Source: Cupriavidus consociatus (GTDB taxonomy: Bacteria > Pseudomonadota > Gammaproteobacteria > Burkholderiales > Burkholderiaceae). From it: DNA of 64,000 nt. Location: positions 124,001-188,000 of the forward strand of contig NZ_JAGIQA010000008.1 of NCBI RefSeq assembly GCF_017814975.1, given 5' to 3'. Each line of letters begins with the position of its first letter. The stretch's first letter is position 1. Below the pieces are notes generated by a model, which had not been told where the DNA came from, did not search any database, and was given only the letters and a program-made list of their open reading frames with translations. Shown piece after piece: positions 53,788 through 62,947 of the stretch. The position numbers and the translations under genes are program-made.

Positions 53788-54973
53788 TCACAACGTTGAC
53801 ACGCCGACAATGCCTTGCCGGGTCAGTTCGCCAATCGCCGCGTCGGACAAGCCCATTTCCGAGAGAACTTCGGCAGTGTGCTGTCCTAGCAACGGTGCGG
53901 GGCGGACAGCTTCTCGCGGTTCTTCGTTGAACTTGACGGGAATCCCGACATTCTTCATCGCGCCAAGCACCGCATGGGTCGACTCCACGAGCAGTTCGCG
54001 CGCCTCCACCTGCGGATGATTCAGGGCTTGATCGAGCGTGTTGATCGGCGGGCACGGGACTCCGCAAGCGCGCAGGCGATCGAGCCAATCGTCCGTGGTT
54101 CTCGTCTGCATGACCTCGCCGACGATACGGACGGTCTCATCGAAATTGGCAACGCGGGCGGCATTGGTCGCGAACCTTTTGTCGCTCACCAGGGCGTCCA
54201 GTCCGGCGGCAGCACAGAACCGTCTCCATTGCGCGTCGTTGCCCACCGAGCATGATGTCGCCGTCCTGGGTGGCGAATGCCTGGTAGGGCGACATCGCGG
54301 GATGCGCCGTTCCCATACGACGCGGCGTCTTGCCGGTGCGCCAGTAGTTCTGCGACATGTAGCCCATCTGAGAGATCGCCGTATCAAGCAGTGACACCTC
54401 GACGTAGACGCCCTTTCCCGTTCGCTCGCGTTCGATCAACGCCGCCAGGACGCCACTCAAGGCAAACGACCCGGTGCCGAAGTCGACCGGCGAGAAGCTG
54501 GCGCGCGAGAAGCCGCCATCCGGCTCACCCATGGTGGAGATCATGCCGCTGAACGCCTGGAGCATGACGTCGTAACCGGGCTCCTTGCCAAGCGGTCCTT
54601 CCCGCCCATAGCCCGAGATCTCGAGGTAGACGAGGCGTGGGTTGACGCTCCGCAGCGTCTCATAGTCGACGCCAAGCTTGCGCGCCGTCCCGGCACCGAA
54701 CCCTTGGAGCACGATGTCGGCTTTGGCTACGAGGTCATGAACCAGCCGCTGGCCCTCCTCCGACTTCAGATCGATGGCCACGCTGCGCTTGTTGTGATTC
54801 ACCGCAAGGAACGTCGCGGACTGTCCCTTCTCCTGCGGTAGCCAGGACCGCGTGTCATCTCCGCTGCCGACAGGCTCGACCTTGAGCACATCCGCGCCCA
54901 GCTCGCCCAGAAACTGACCACATAAGGGCCCGGCAAGCACCTTACTCAGGTCAACGGCTTTTAGGCCTTTCAA
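53788..54973 (-). pseudogene. CaiB/BaiF CoA-transferase, frameshifted
   Basis: A class III CoA-transferase in two frames. The N-terminal two thirds (LKAVDLSKVLAGPLCGQFLG, PGYDVMLQAFSGMISTMGEP with the conserved Asp) ends at GDIMLG. The remainder (VGNDAQWRRFCAAAGLDALV to QGIVGVSTL) is in another frame; a 2-base deletion near 54246-54249 explains it. The apparent TTG start follows ATG AAA ACC in another frame, hinting at a second small indel at the start. It lies just upstream of the broken MaoC gene, on the same strand. Inactive. Confidence 0.78.
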
Positions 54974-55080
54974 CGGTTTTCATACAAACTCCAAGGATAT
55001 GCGGGCTAACGAAAGGCCAAGGTTCTCAATACCTCACTGCCTGGTGCTTCCGCGCCACGCTGCGATCGGTTCTCGGACAC

Positions 55081-55577
55081 TCAGACCATTGCGGTGGAAA
55101 CGGACTTCACCACCGAATAGGCGTCCAGCGCCTCTGGTCCACCTTCCGAGCCAAAGCCGGAATCCTTGACACCCCCGAAGGGCATCTCGGGAAGTGCGAG
55201 CGCAGGCTGGTTGAGCCAGATCATGCCGGCCTCGAGATCTCTCGCCAGTTCATGCATCGTCTTCAGCGACCGGGTGAAGCCATACGCTGCGAGTCCGAAC
55301 GGCAGTCGGTTCGCCTCGGCAATGGCATCTTCCAATCGTGCAAACGAGCGCATGGCCACGACCGGCCCGAAGGGCTCCTGGACCATGATTTCGGAAGAGA
55401 TGGGAACATCATCGAGATTGTTGGCGCGAAGAAAGTAACCCGCGGCACCAACGCGATCGCCGCCGCAAAGAGAATCTTCGCCCCCTGCCTGGCCGCATCG
55501 TCCACCAGTCTTGCGACGGCAGCCACTCGACGGTCGTTCGCCAGCGGCCCCATGGTGGTTGCCGCGTCCGTGCCATC
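55081..55577 (-). pseudogene. aldehyde dehydrogenase C-terminal remnant, frameshifted
   Basis: Only the last ~165 codons of an aldehyde dehydrogenase remain: TDAATTMGPLAND, then EPFGPVVAMRSFARLEDAI and FGGVKDSGFGSEGGPEAL. A one-base loss near 55455 separates DDAARQGAKIL from the GDRVGAAGYFLR frame. The NAD-binding half and the catalytic cysteine are absent; a TAG (55578-55580) marks the junction with the TPP enzyme remnant. Non-functional. Confidence 0.75.
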
Positions 55578-56125
55578 CTAGTACGGTGGCGCCTCTCCGA
55601 TCGCAGACATGTCCACTTCGACGATACTGAGACCCCGCACCGGCATTGCGTCTCGGAGCACTGCACCAAACTCTCCTTGCGGCAGACCTTTGCATAGGAC
55701 GCACCAACGCATCGCGCCAACTGCTCGAAGTCTGGCGGATCCAAGTTCCCGTATACGCGACGGCCACCGAACGCGGCATCCTGCATGTGCTTGATGACGC
55801 CATAGCCCGCGTCATTCATCACCACCATCAGAATATCCAGCGACTCCTGCTTGGCGGTCCACAATTCGCCAATGTTCATCACAAAGCCCGCGTCACCGGA
55901 TAGCAAAATCGTCTTGCGGTCACGGGCCGCAAATGCGGCGCCAATCGCCATCGGCAGACCCTGGCCGATGCCCGCCCCGACAGGGTGCGCCGCCATCCAA
56001 GGTTCATAGACTTCATAAAGCCGGTGACCCCAGGTCGAGTTGGCGACGGTGATATCCCGGATCCAGAGGGAATCCATGGGGGTAGCCGCGCGCAACTGTT
56101 CCGCAAACTCGGCATAAGGGCCCAG
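55578..56125 (-). pseudogene. TPP-dependent enzyme C-terminal remnant
   Basis: The C-terminal TPP-binding half of an acetolactate synthase/benzoylformate decarboxylase-like protein: GIGQGLPMAIGAAFAARDRK and the TPP motif LLSGDAGFVMNIGE...MNDAGYGVI. A one-base loss near 55671 shifts the frame after VCRKE; the other frame continues to LSIVEVDMSAIGEAPPY before TAG. The N-terminal domains are missing, replaced in frame by DUF1016 sequence. Dead fragment. Confidence 0.75.
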
Positions 56126-56446
56126 CGTTAAGGCGCGTTCAATATCTCGTTCCTGCGCATCCTCGCCCAAGCCTAGGAAGTCGAAGATGTACGGATCCTT
56201 GAAGGCGTCGCGAGCCAAATCCGAATGTGCTGGCGGCAGGCGTTCCGCAAAATTACTCACTGCCCGCCCCTTCCGCTCATGCAGGCGAGTCTCGATCTGC
56301 ATTACCAGGACATTGCGGGACCAGCCATGCTCCAAGGCCTGTGCGGCATACCATTCTCGATGCTCGTTGCTCTTGAGCTTGTCCAGTAATGTGCAGAGGT
56401 GAAACCAAGGCAATTGTGCAGCAGCCTGCTGCACAAATTCCCCGCC
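56126..56446 (-). pseudogene. DUF1016/YhcG PDDEXK nuclease fragment
   Basis: About 107 residues of the conserved N-terminal region of YhcG-type nucleases: QLPWFHLCTLLDKLKSNEHR, EWYAAQALEHGWSRNVLVMQ, AVSNFAERLPPAHSDLA and KDPYIFDFLGLGEDAQERDI. The C-terminal PDDEXK nuclease domain is absent. The frame runs straight on into the TPP enzyme remnant, creating a chimeric open frame of about 265 codons. On its other side it abuts an aldolase fragment read from the opposite strand. Confidence 0.72.
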
Positions 56447-56454
56447 TGGCCAGG

Positions 56455-56763
56455 CTTCGGCCAAACAACGGCCTGGCCCTGAACCACGCGGAAGGCGAGC
56501 GCATTGCCAACGCGGCAGCCGGTGCGGACATCGTCTTCCTGGCCAACCATGGTGTCATTGTGTGCGTCGAGCGACTGGATTATGCGTACGATGACCTGTA
56601 TTACCTGGAACGAGCTTGCCAGGCTGAAACCCTCGCCAGATCGAGCGGACTCTCGCTGCAGCGCGCGCCCGCAGATCTTGCTCCCGCAACCGGTTTGCAG
56701 ATCCAGGGAGAGCGGCTCCAGTCGGAATTGTTTTTTCGCGCGCTATTGCGAACTGTTTCCTGA
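56455..56763 (+). pseudogene. class II aldolase/adducin C-terminal remnant
   Basis: The last ~100 codons of a class II aldolase-family protein: NHAEGERIANAAAGADIVFL, ANHGVIVCVERLDYAYDDLY and YLERACQAETLARSSG. The N-terminal catalytic half with the HxH zinc motif is missing, cut at the DUF1016 junction (~56450). The preceding in-frame codons are antisense to DUF1016. Confidence 0.72.
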
Positions 56764-56832
56764 GAATCCTTATACTTTCATCATCATGAGAGTAAATGCC
56801 TCCGGCGACTCCTGCCATGCTCTGCAAGATTT

Positions 56833-56918
56833 CTTCCTAGGGTTTATACTCACCCTCGTCTCCTCCCTTTCACCGAAGGGATTCGAGCCCGCCCTTGCAG
56901 CGGGCTTTTCTTGTTTTT
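56833..56918 (+). repeat. sRNA-like element, copy 2 (matches 36545-36628)
   Basis: AGGGTTTATACT at 56839-56850, CGTCTCCTCCCTTTC, AAGGGATTCG, then GCCCGC (56887-56892)/GCGGGC (56900-56905) and TTTTCTTGTTTTTT. A better T-tail than copy 1. TATACT (56845-56850) may be a -10 box, but no -35 box is clear. Carries the same pyrimidine-rich CCTCCC segment. Confidence 0.5.
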
Positions 56919-57981
56919 TCGCTTGTTTTTTTTGGGCCTTCGCCCAACCACCGGCACATGGCGTCGTCTGAACCGCCACAAGGGATCTGCCGGCATTGCC
57001 GGGAGGGAGGCCAAGGGGAAAACACCCAACGGGATGAAGCAAGCTCAAGATCCTGCGCCCGCTGAAACGAACAGCCCGCCAGCATTACCTCGGCAGTGGT
57101 GAACGGTCGGGCGTATCGGATAGCAGGAAGTAATTTGGTGGCGAGACTACACCAAGATGCTGCCACGGCGCCGTCGACCAGAAGTTCGGGGAGGCTCTGG
57201 CTTGAAGGCATTCCGCGCGCGACTATCTCACGAATGAGTTGTTCGCATTCCGTAACGGCGCCACTGGTAACGATAGCGAAACCCAGATGCGGAATACGGC
57301 GCGCGCCACGACCCATCGGGAGGTCCGGAAGGTGGCAGCCTTCTGCGCAAGCAAGAAATGCGAGGATGCGCGCTGAGACATTGCCGCGAGCACTGTGCTG
57401 TGCCACTCGGCCGTCTGCGATGCAATTGGCTACTGGTTTGCCCTTTTCAGCTGAAGTGGATATGATGGCCTGAACCTCGTTCCCAATCTTGTTCAGAGGT
57501 CCTGGACGATGAACAACACGGCGCGCGCTTTCGAAAAATCGTACTCATACAGCTTGAGTGCGCAGCCGTTCCTCCGCGTTGCGGCCGCACGATCACAAAC
57601 CGGTCACGCAATGACAATTTCACGCCGTCTTGCGAACAAGCGGCCTATCCATGGCGTAGGTCTCGCCTGCCTCTATTAATCCGGAGCCGGTCGGGGACGC
57701 GCTGCGCGTCTGACCGGCTCCGGAACTAGCTCCTTCCCATAGCCGACCTGTCCCTGCTTTTTTCTGCTCGGGATTGCCACCCATTTAAGCCATCGCGTTT
57801 CCTGATGGCCGGTGCTTTCTCCAAGTAGGTGGGACACCAGGTCGCACATCGGACGGACACGCGCCGCAAGGCGTGCCTATTCCCATTTTCGAACACGATG
57901 TTCGGCATCTGGCTGAGTGTCGTCGGTCGAAGCGCCGTATCGCGACTCAACGGCCGCGGCGCATGGCCACAGGAGCGAATC
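56919..57981. other. relic of a third A-cassette; otherwise no gene
   Basis: 57119-57152 carries GGATAGCAGGAAG and GGCGAGACTACAC, the intergenic motif of the A/B pairs with one change. On the minus strand the first few family A codons may persist (CGATACGCCCGA, compare CGATACGTCCGA in copy 2), then similarity ends. No family B sequence is found to its right. Open frames here on both strands show no known domain. A 12-bp hairpin is at 57681-57723. Confidence 0.4.
57681..57723. terminator. strong hairpin, no T-run
   Basis: CCGGAGCCGGTC and GACCGGCTCCGG pair perfectly over 12 bp, with an inner GACGCGC/GCGTC helix. No gene ends next to it; role unclear. Confidence 0.4.
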
Positions 57982-58302
57982 ATGCATCCATTACCATTTG
58001 CCCAGGTCTCGGCGGCCCGGCAATCCAATCTTGAAGTCCTCAGAGGCGTATCAGACGTGCTGCGACTTACGGAGACGGCGTTCGCGCAATATGAGACGCT
58101 GTTGCAATGGAATCTTCAATGGCTACACGGAGCCTTTCCCGGATCCTATGAGTGCGCAAAGCAATTTATGGCGATGCACAGGCCCCGAGATATCCTCGCG
58201 ATACAGACACTCATGATGCAGATAGTTAGTGGTGAAATGCGGCACTCCCCGCAAGCGCCTACGCTTCGCAACCTCGTGCCCTCTGCCAGCACACTAACGT
58301 AG
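57982..58302 (+). CDS. short phasin-family protein
   Basis: A 106-residue protein resembling the N-terminal region of phasins, the proteins that coat polyhydroxyalkanoate granules: PFAQVSAARQSNLEVLRGVS, LTETAFAQYETLLQWNLQWL and AIQTLMMQIVSGEM, in amphipathic helices. Ordinary phasins run ~180 residues, so this is a short form or lacks the C-terminus. AGGAGCGAATC precedes the ATG at 57982. No polyhydroxyalkanoate genes adjoin it. Confidence 0.6.
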   Translation: MHPLPFAQVSAARQSNLEVLRGVSDVLRLTETAFAQYETLLQWNLQWLHGAFPGSYECAKQFMAMHRPRDILAIQTLMMQIVSGEMRHSPQAPTLRNLVPSASTLT

Positions 58303-58425
58303 TGGAAGTACGCGGACGGAAAGCCAACGCGTCGCTCTGCCGAGCGTGACCGTGCGGCTTGAAGGAAGCGCGTGACCAGGTTGCTCTCGATTTACCAACT
58401 TCTGATGCAGATTCTGGAGAGTCCA

Positions 58426-58851
58426 ATGAATGCGAAGCCACTCGTTACGGAACTCGATGCAAGCCGACTCAAGGCACGTGCACGGCGGGCAACCGCGCGG
58501 CCTCAGTATGGCGCCGCGTTGGCGCGCTTTCTGTCGGCTGCAGACGTCGTACCCGCCGACAGGTTTCCGGCGGATGCCATCAGCATGTTCACTACCTTTT
58601 CCTGCGTGGATTTGGCGAGACACCAGAGGATGGTCTGGACCATCAGCTATCCGGAAGAAGCAGATTTTTCCCTTGGCCGGATCTGCGTGTTCTCCCCTCT
58701 CGGCATCGCGTTGCTTGGTACACGGGGAGGTGGGGTTTCCGAGTGCAAGCCCGCCCTGGAAGTTTCCTTGCGGTTCATGGTCCAGGACATCCTTTTTCAG
58801 CCGGAAGCAGCGGGGGTACCCGAGTTGAACAGGTGCCGCTCCTGTCCCTAA
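58426..58851 (+). CDS. Rnk/GreA-like RNA polymerase-binding regulator
   Basis: A 141-residue protein of the regulator of nucleoside diphosphate kinase (Rnk) type. The C-terminal GreA/GreB-like domain has VVPADRFPADAISMFTTFSC, RMVWTISYPEEADFSLGRIC and VFSPLGIALLGTRGG, ending FQPEAAGVPEL. The N-terminal coiled coil is short, as in Rnk. TGGAGAG before ATG 58426 sets the start. Rnk binds near the RNA polymerase secondary channel; no operon partner is visible. Confidence 0.75.
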   Translation: MNAKPLVTELDASRLKARARRATARPQYGAALARFLSAADVVPADRFPADAISMFTTFSCVDLARHQRMVWTISYPEEADFSLGRICVFSPLGIALLGTRGGGVSECKPALEVSLRFMVQDILFQPEAAGVPELNRCRSCP

Positions 58852-59313
58852 CGGTGTAGCGACGGTACAGGAGACCGCGCCAAACCGAGGGCGCTGACTA
58901 AGCGGCAAGGCGGCGGTCTTCTTCTCCCGTGATGGAGGGATACCGCCGTTCAACGTACGACCGGCGCTGGTCATTGAGCACGGCCCTCCGGATTTGCAGC
59001 AGGTTGTGCCGCGGCCGCCAGGCCACCTGCTACCGTTCGACAAATCGCTTGCTGACCACCTGGTTGACGGCCGACTTCACAAAAACCTGTCGTGAGCTTC
59101 GCCGTAACGCCTGCCACGGATACTGACCTGGTGCAGATGTTCGTCGGCCAGCCCATGACTACCTGGATGACATGGTGCAATTGTCCGACGGTCAAGTGCT
59201 CTGGAACCAGGCCCGTCGCCAAACCGGCGGGCGCAGGCCTCACAGAGCAATTCGAAGTTGAACGGTCTCCTGGATGAGCGCCGCATCGTTGTTCGCAGTT
59301 GCAGCATTTCCGT
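58852..59313. other. intergenic, no gene recognised
   Basis: Overlapping short frames without motif support. The TetR gene's 3' end lies to the right. Confidence 0.35.
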
Positions 59314-60027
59314 CTAGCTGCGCTTGCGGACCGCGGAGTCTACAGTGGGCTTCGTCGTGGACGGTCCGGGCGGGCTAATCAATGTGATGACAGCGTCCAG
59401 AAGCGCCTCGATGCGACTCGGCTTGAATCTCTCTGGCTCGATAGGGAGCATCATCATCCAGCCTTCGCCAATCGCGCTAAGTTGGTCGGCGAGCAACTCC
59501 GCAGTGATATCGCTGCGGATCACGCCCTCTTCCTGCCCCCTCTCCAGTAAAGCCACGCGTTTGCGTCGGTATTGCGCGTAGCGCCGCTGGAAGATCGCGG
59601 CGAGCTCCGGATCGAGCCTTGCCTGCGCGATCAATTGAAACTGCACGAGCCACCGGGCCGGATCGTCGGCAGTCGTCCAGTTCAGCCACTGTTTAAAGGT
59701 CGCTTTGATGTCGCGCGGATCGTGGCTGGACCGGATGAACGACTCGAACTGGTCAAAGTGATTTTCAACGAGCGCTTTGACGATCGCTTCCTTGTTCTCG
59801 AAGTAATGCAACAAGGAACCCGTGGTGCAGCCGGCCTGCTCCGCCACCTTGCGCAAGGAAGCGCCAGCATAGCCTTCCCGTGCGACCACAGTGGTAGCTG
59901 CGGCGAGGTAACTGGCGCGCCTTGCTTCGCGATCCACGACCGGTCGCCCCCTCCGCCGTTTGGACGGGTCTGAGGTGGCCTCGGGAGCAGGAGTATCTGG
60001 CGTCTTCAAGGTAGGGGCACGTGTCAT
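59314..60027 (-). CDS. TetR-family regulator
   Basis: A 237-residue TetR protein with a proline-rich N-terminal extension: RRGRPVVDREARRASYLAAA, AREGYAGASLRKVAEQAGCT, TGSLLHYFENKEAIVKALVE. ATG 60027 (MTRAPTLKTPDTPAPE) is chosen; the frame is open upstream, but that part overlaps the permease remnant. The C-terminal domain is of the BetI-like type. It sits back to back with the truncated permease, whose deletion probably removed the genes it once faced. Confidence 0.78.
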   Translation of the reverse strand: MTRAPTLKTPDTPAPEATSDPSKRRRGRPVVDREARRASYLAAATTVVAREGYAGASLRKVAEQAGCTTGSLLHYFENKEAIVKALVENHFDQFESFIRSSHDPRDIKATFKQWLNWTTADDPARWLVQFQLIAQARLDPELAAIFQRRYAQYRRKRVALLERGQEEGVIRSDITAELLADQLSAIGEGWMMMLPIEPERFKPSRIEALLDAVITLISPPGPSTTKPTVDSAVRKRS

Positions 60028-60076
60028 GAGAGAGGGTCGACGATATCGGCAAACAACAGCATTCCAAGGCGCTGCC

Positions 60077-60409
60077 ATGTTGCGTATCGATGATCGACTC
60101 CTGCAGGCGGCGGCGTCACTGGGCGCATCCAGGCAGCAGATCTTCTGGAGGGTCTTCTTCCCTTTGTCATTGCCCGCGCTGGGGGTGTCCGTCTTGCTGT
60201 TGTTCATGCTGAGCCTTGGCTTCTACATCACCCCGGCCATTCTCGGAGGGGGAAAAGTGCCACTCCTCGGCAATCTGCTCGACACGCTGATCAACGAGAC
60301 GTCGGAATGGGCGCTGGCGGCCGCAATATCAACAGCATTGCTAACGCTTGCGCTTGGAGTCTTTGCGATCTTCCTTCGCCTGAATCGAATGACGGAGACA
60401 AAATCATGA
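60077..60409 (+). pseudogene. PotB-like ABC permease, N-terminal half deleted
   Basis: The last ~110 codons of an ABC permease (polyamine/PotB or Fbp type): the EAA loop LQAAASLGASRQQIFWRVFF with PLSLPAL, then three membrane segments ending VFAIFLRLNRMTETKS. The N-terminal ~180 residues are absent; upstream is the TetR gene on the other strand. It overlaps the next permease start by four bases (ATGA), the original coupling. Confidence 0.75.
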
Positions 60410-61191
60410 AAGCAACACGTACAACGACTGCGCTGTGGCTCCGGATCTGGGCTTTGCTGACCCTCGGCTTCCTGTTGATCCCCGTGGCCATCGTGCTACC
60501 CATGTCATTCTCTTCAGCAAACGCCCTCACCTTTCCGCCACCGGGATGGTCGCTGCGCTGGTTTCAGGTTCTATTGTCGGATGATGACTGGCTTGATGCT
60601 TTCTCCAATAGCGCATTGGTCGCGACGCTGACCGCGAGCACGGCAGTCATGCTCGGTAGCCTGGCGAGCTACGGCTTGGCTCGCGGGCAATCGCGATGGC
60701 GCGCGGTGGCCGAAGCGAATCTGATGCTGCCACTGATCGTGCCGGGCGTTATTATCGCCATGGCGCTGTATTTCTTCTACGCCCGCTGGAATCTACTCGG
60801 GACAATCACCGGCCTGGTTCTCGCGCACACCCTGCTCGCTATTCCGTTCGTGGTCATGGTTCTCAACACAGCGGTCCGCAGCTTCGATATCCGCATGGAA
60901 CAGGTGGCATGGAGCCTGGGCGCGAGCTGGTCACAGACCATGCGACGGGTGGTGTTGCCGACGCTGGCGCCCAATCTGGCCGCAGCCTGGATCTTTGCCT
61001 TCGTGATCAGCTTTGACGAAGTCATCGTGAGCGTGTTTCTCGCTGGCACGATTAACACCGTGCCGAAGAAGATGTACAACGACTTGATGCTGGAGATCAC
61101 ACCGACCATCACAGCAGTGGCGACCGTTCTGATTACCGCGACCGCGCTAGTCCTGCTTCTTGTACGTTGGCTGACGCGACGGAAGCCATGA
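60406..61191 (+). CDS. PotC-like ABC transporter permease
   Basis: A 261-residue inner-membrane permease of the spermidine/putrescine (PotC) type, with six hydrophobic segments. The EAA loop reads EQVAWSLGASWSQTMRRVVL and PTLAPNL; the following IFAFVISFDEVIVSVFL is typical of PotC. GGAGACAAAATC precedes the ATG. It is complete, but its PotB-like partner is truncated and no ATPase or binding-protein gene is near, so the transporter is probably inactive. Confidence 0.78.
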   Translation: MKATRTTTALWLRIWALLTLGFLLIPVAIVLPMSFSSANALTFPPPGWSLRWFQVLLSDDDWLDAFSNSALVATLTASTAVMLGSLASYGLARGQSRWRAVAEANLMLPLIVPGVIIAMALYFFYARWNLLGTITGLVLAHTLLAIPFVVMVLNTAVRSFDIRMEQVAWSLGASWSQTMRRVVLPTLAPNLAAAWIFAFVISFDEVIVSVFLAGTINTVPKKMYNDLMLEITPTITAVATVLITATALVLLLVRWLTRRKP

Positions 61192-61546
61192 CAGCTCAAT
61201 AGGAATTGAACGGCTTCGGCTAACTCCAGCCATTCGCAGCGGAGGCATCGCCCGGTCAGCCATGATCGGCCGAGTCTGCTCGCCCTCGTAGCGCGTGAGG
61301 CACTCGAGCTGACCGCTGACAGCGCGCTGTTGCGGTGCTGTCAGCGTGCATTCACGAGCCGCGGTGTTCCCGCTTGCACGGACCTTCCGGCGTAGTACAT
61401 CCACCGCTGGCCCGTGCGGCTCTTGCCCTCTCAGTAGCAGTTCCGACCAGGCCGCCCGTTTCGACACGAAAAGGGCGAATGGATGAACACGCCCATAAGA
61501 GGCGTCCCCTCATGCCGGAAGACTTCACCACGAAAAGGAGACAGGA
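61192..61546. other. intergenic, porin upstream region
   Basis: No gene seen. The porin ribosome site AAAAGGAGACAGGA is at the right end. No promoter could be chosen with confidence. Confidence 0.4.
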
Positions 61547-62686
61547 ATGAAATCGACGTATGGGATCAAATGCCGCAATGCCGCGCTGACGCTGGGCGCG
61601 TGGCTTGCCTGTGGCGGTGCGCAGGCTCAATCCGGTGTGTTGCTGTATGGAGGGGTTGACGCCAACCTCGAGTATGTCAATCACTTCTCGACTGTGACTC
61701 CGACCGTCGAAAACGGATTTACCACCGGTCCCGGCACGAGCCTCTACCGCCTGAACTCGGGCGGCTTGTCGGGCTCTCGTTTTGGCATGCGGGGAACTGA
61801 AGATCTGGGTGGCGGCCTGAACGCGATCTTTGTGCTGGAAGGCGGCTTCGGTGTGGACAATGGCATGATGCAGCAAGGAGGGCGCCTGTTTGGTCGCCAG
61901 GCCTTTATCGGCTTCGATAGCAAGGGGATTGGTACCTTCACTTTCGGTCGCCAGTACATAAGCTGGTTCGACGCACTGGCAAACTTCTCGCCGACAGCTT
62001 TCTCAACGCAGTATGAACCGATCGTGGCACAGATCGGCATGGACTTCCGTTCTGACAACACGTTGAAGTACACCGGGGTGTTCGGCCCCCTGACTGCAAG
62101 CGCCAACTGGTCGTTTGGCAACGGGTTCCTGGGCAACGGCGAAGTCCCTGGGCAGTTTCGTCGCGACACCGGCTACGGCGCCGCATTGACGTACGAGTCC
62201 GGCCCATTTTCCGCAACCATGGGGTACAACCAGTACAACCCTACGCTGACCACGGCGGGCGGCACCGGTAGCTTTAAGAAAGCCGCCGTTGCCGCGAGCT
62301 ACAGCTTCGACGGGCGTGCCAAGTTAATGGCTGGCTATCGCTGGGGTCAGAGCAAGGGTGCCGATGGCTCAACGGTTCTGCGTGATGATTTCTACTGGGC
62401 AGGCGCCAACTACGCCCTCACCCGGGGAATTGAGCTGACCCTGGGCTACTACTACGACGACATCAAGAAATTTGGCGATAGAAATATGAAGAACCCGTGG
62501 CAGGTCTCCTTCATTGCCGACTACCGCCTTTCCAAGCGGACTGACGTCTATCTGACCACCGCATATTCAAAGAATGCCGGGCTGAATTTCGACACGTCCG
62601 CAGTCAGCTTTATTAACGGATACTTCCTCGGCACCGGACAAAGCTCGATGTTCGGCGCGGCTGTCGGCATCCGTCATAATTTCTAA
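61547..62686 (+). CDS. Gram-negative general porin
   Basis: A 379-residue trimeric outer-membrane porin of the betaproteobacterial (OmpC/Porin_4) type: signal peptide ~1-27 (ALTLGAWLACGGAQAQ), then SGVLLYGGVDANLEYVNHFS, the L3-type region with GRLFGRQAFIGFDSKGIGTF and alternating strands up to the terminal Phe in MFGAAVGIRHNF, the usual assembly signal. AAAAGGAG precedes the ATG. A broken relative lies at 45563. Probably allows diffusion of organic acids. Confidence 0.85.
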   Translation: MKSTYGIKCRNAALTLGAWLACGGAQAQSGVLLYGGVDANLEYVNHFSTVTPTVENGFTTGPGTSLYRLNSGGLSGSRFGMRGTEDLGGGLNAIFVLEGGFGVDNGMMQQGGRLFGRQAFIGFDSKGIGTFTFGRQYISWFDALANFSPTAFSTQYEPIVAQIGMDFRSDNTLKYTGVFGPLTASANWSFGNGFLGNGEVPGQFRRDTGYGAALTYESGPFSATMGYNQYNPTLTTAGGTGSFKKAAVAASYSFDGRAKLMAGYRWGQSKGADGSTVLRDDFYWAGANYALTRGIELTLGYYYDDIKKFGDRNMKNPWQVSFIADYRLSKRTDVYLTTAYSKNAGLNFDTSAVSFINGYFLGTGQSSMFGAAVGIRHNF

Positions 62687-62700
62687 TACAGATGCTCTTT

Positions 62701-62730
62701 CGTCCCCGCAATCACTAAGGGGCGGGGACG
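62701..62730 (+). terminator. hairpin after the porin gene
   Basis: CGTCCCCGC (62701-62709) and GCGGGGACG (62722-62730), 9-bp perfect stem, 14 bases after the stop. No T-run. Confidence 0.5.
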
Positions 62731-62947
62731 ACAAGGAACGTAACCGGTTGGCATGCCGGCGCCCGATCCTCAAACCAGTGATGATCGCAGCCATGCGCGC
62801 ATTGTAGGTGTCTCATAGGGCTCTCAGCAGCAATCCGGTCGTCTGCCCCTGTTTTGGCGCGGTCTCCTCGAAATAATCGAACACTTATACGTGAGGTGAA
62901 TCTTGAGAGCTTATGCCGAATTCGGCATGAAGATTTGAGACGATAAC

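Noticed and set aside
56870..57406. 178-codon minus-strand frame near the third A relic
   Set aside because: Only the first codons of family A align; the remainder shows no domain and runs through the sRNA-like element.
62868..62880. TCGAAATAATCGA, as in the PIN/HTH operator
   Set aside because: The match is short, lacks the outer arm bases and has no related gene beside it.
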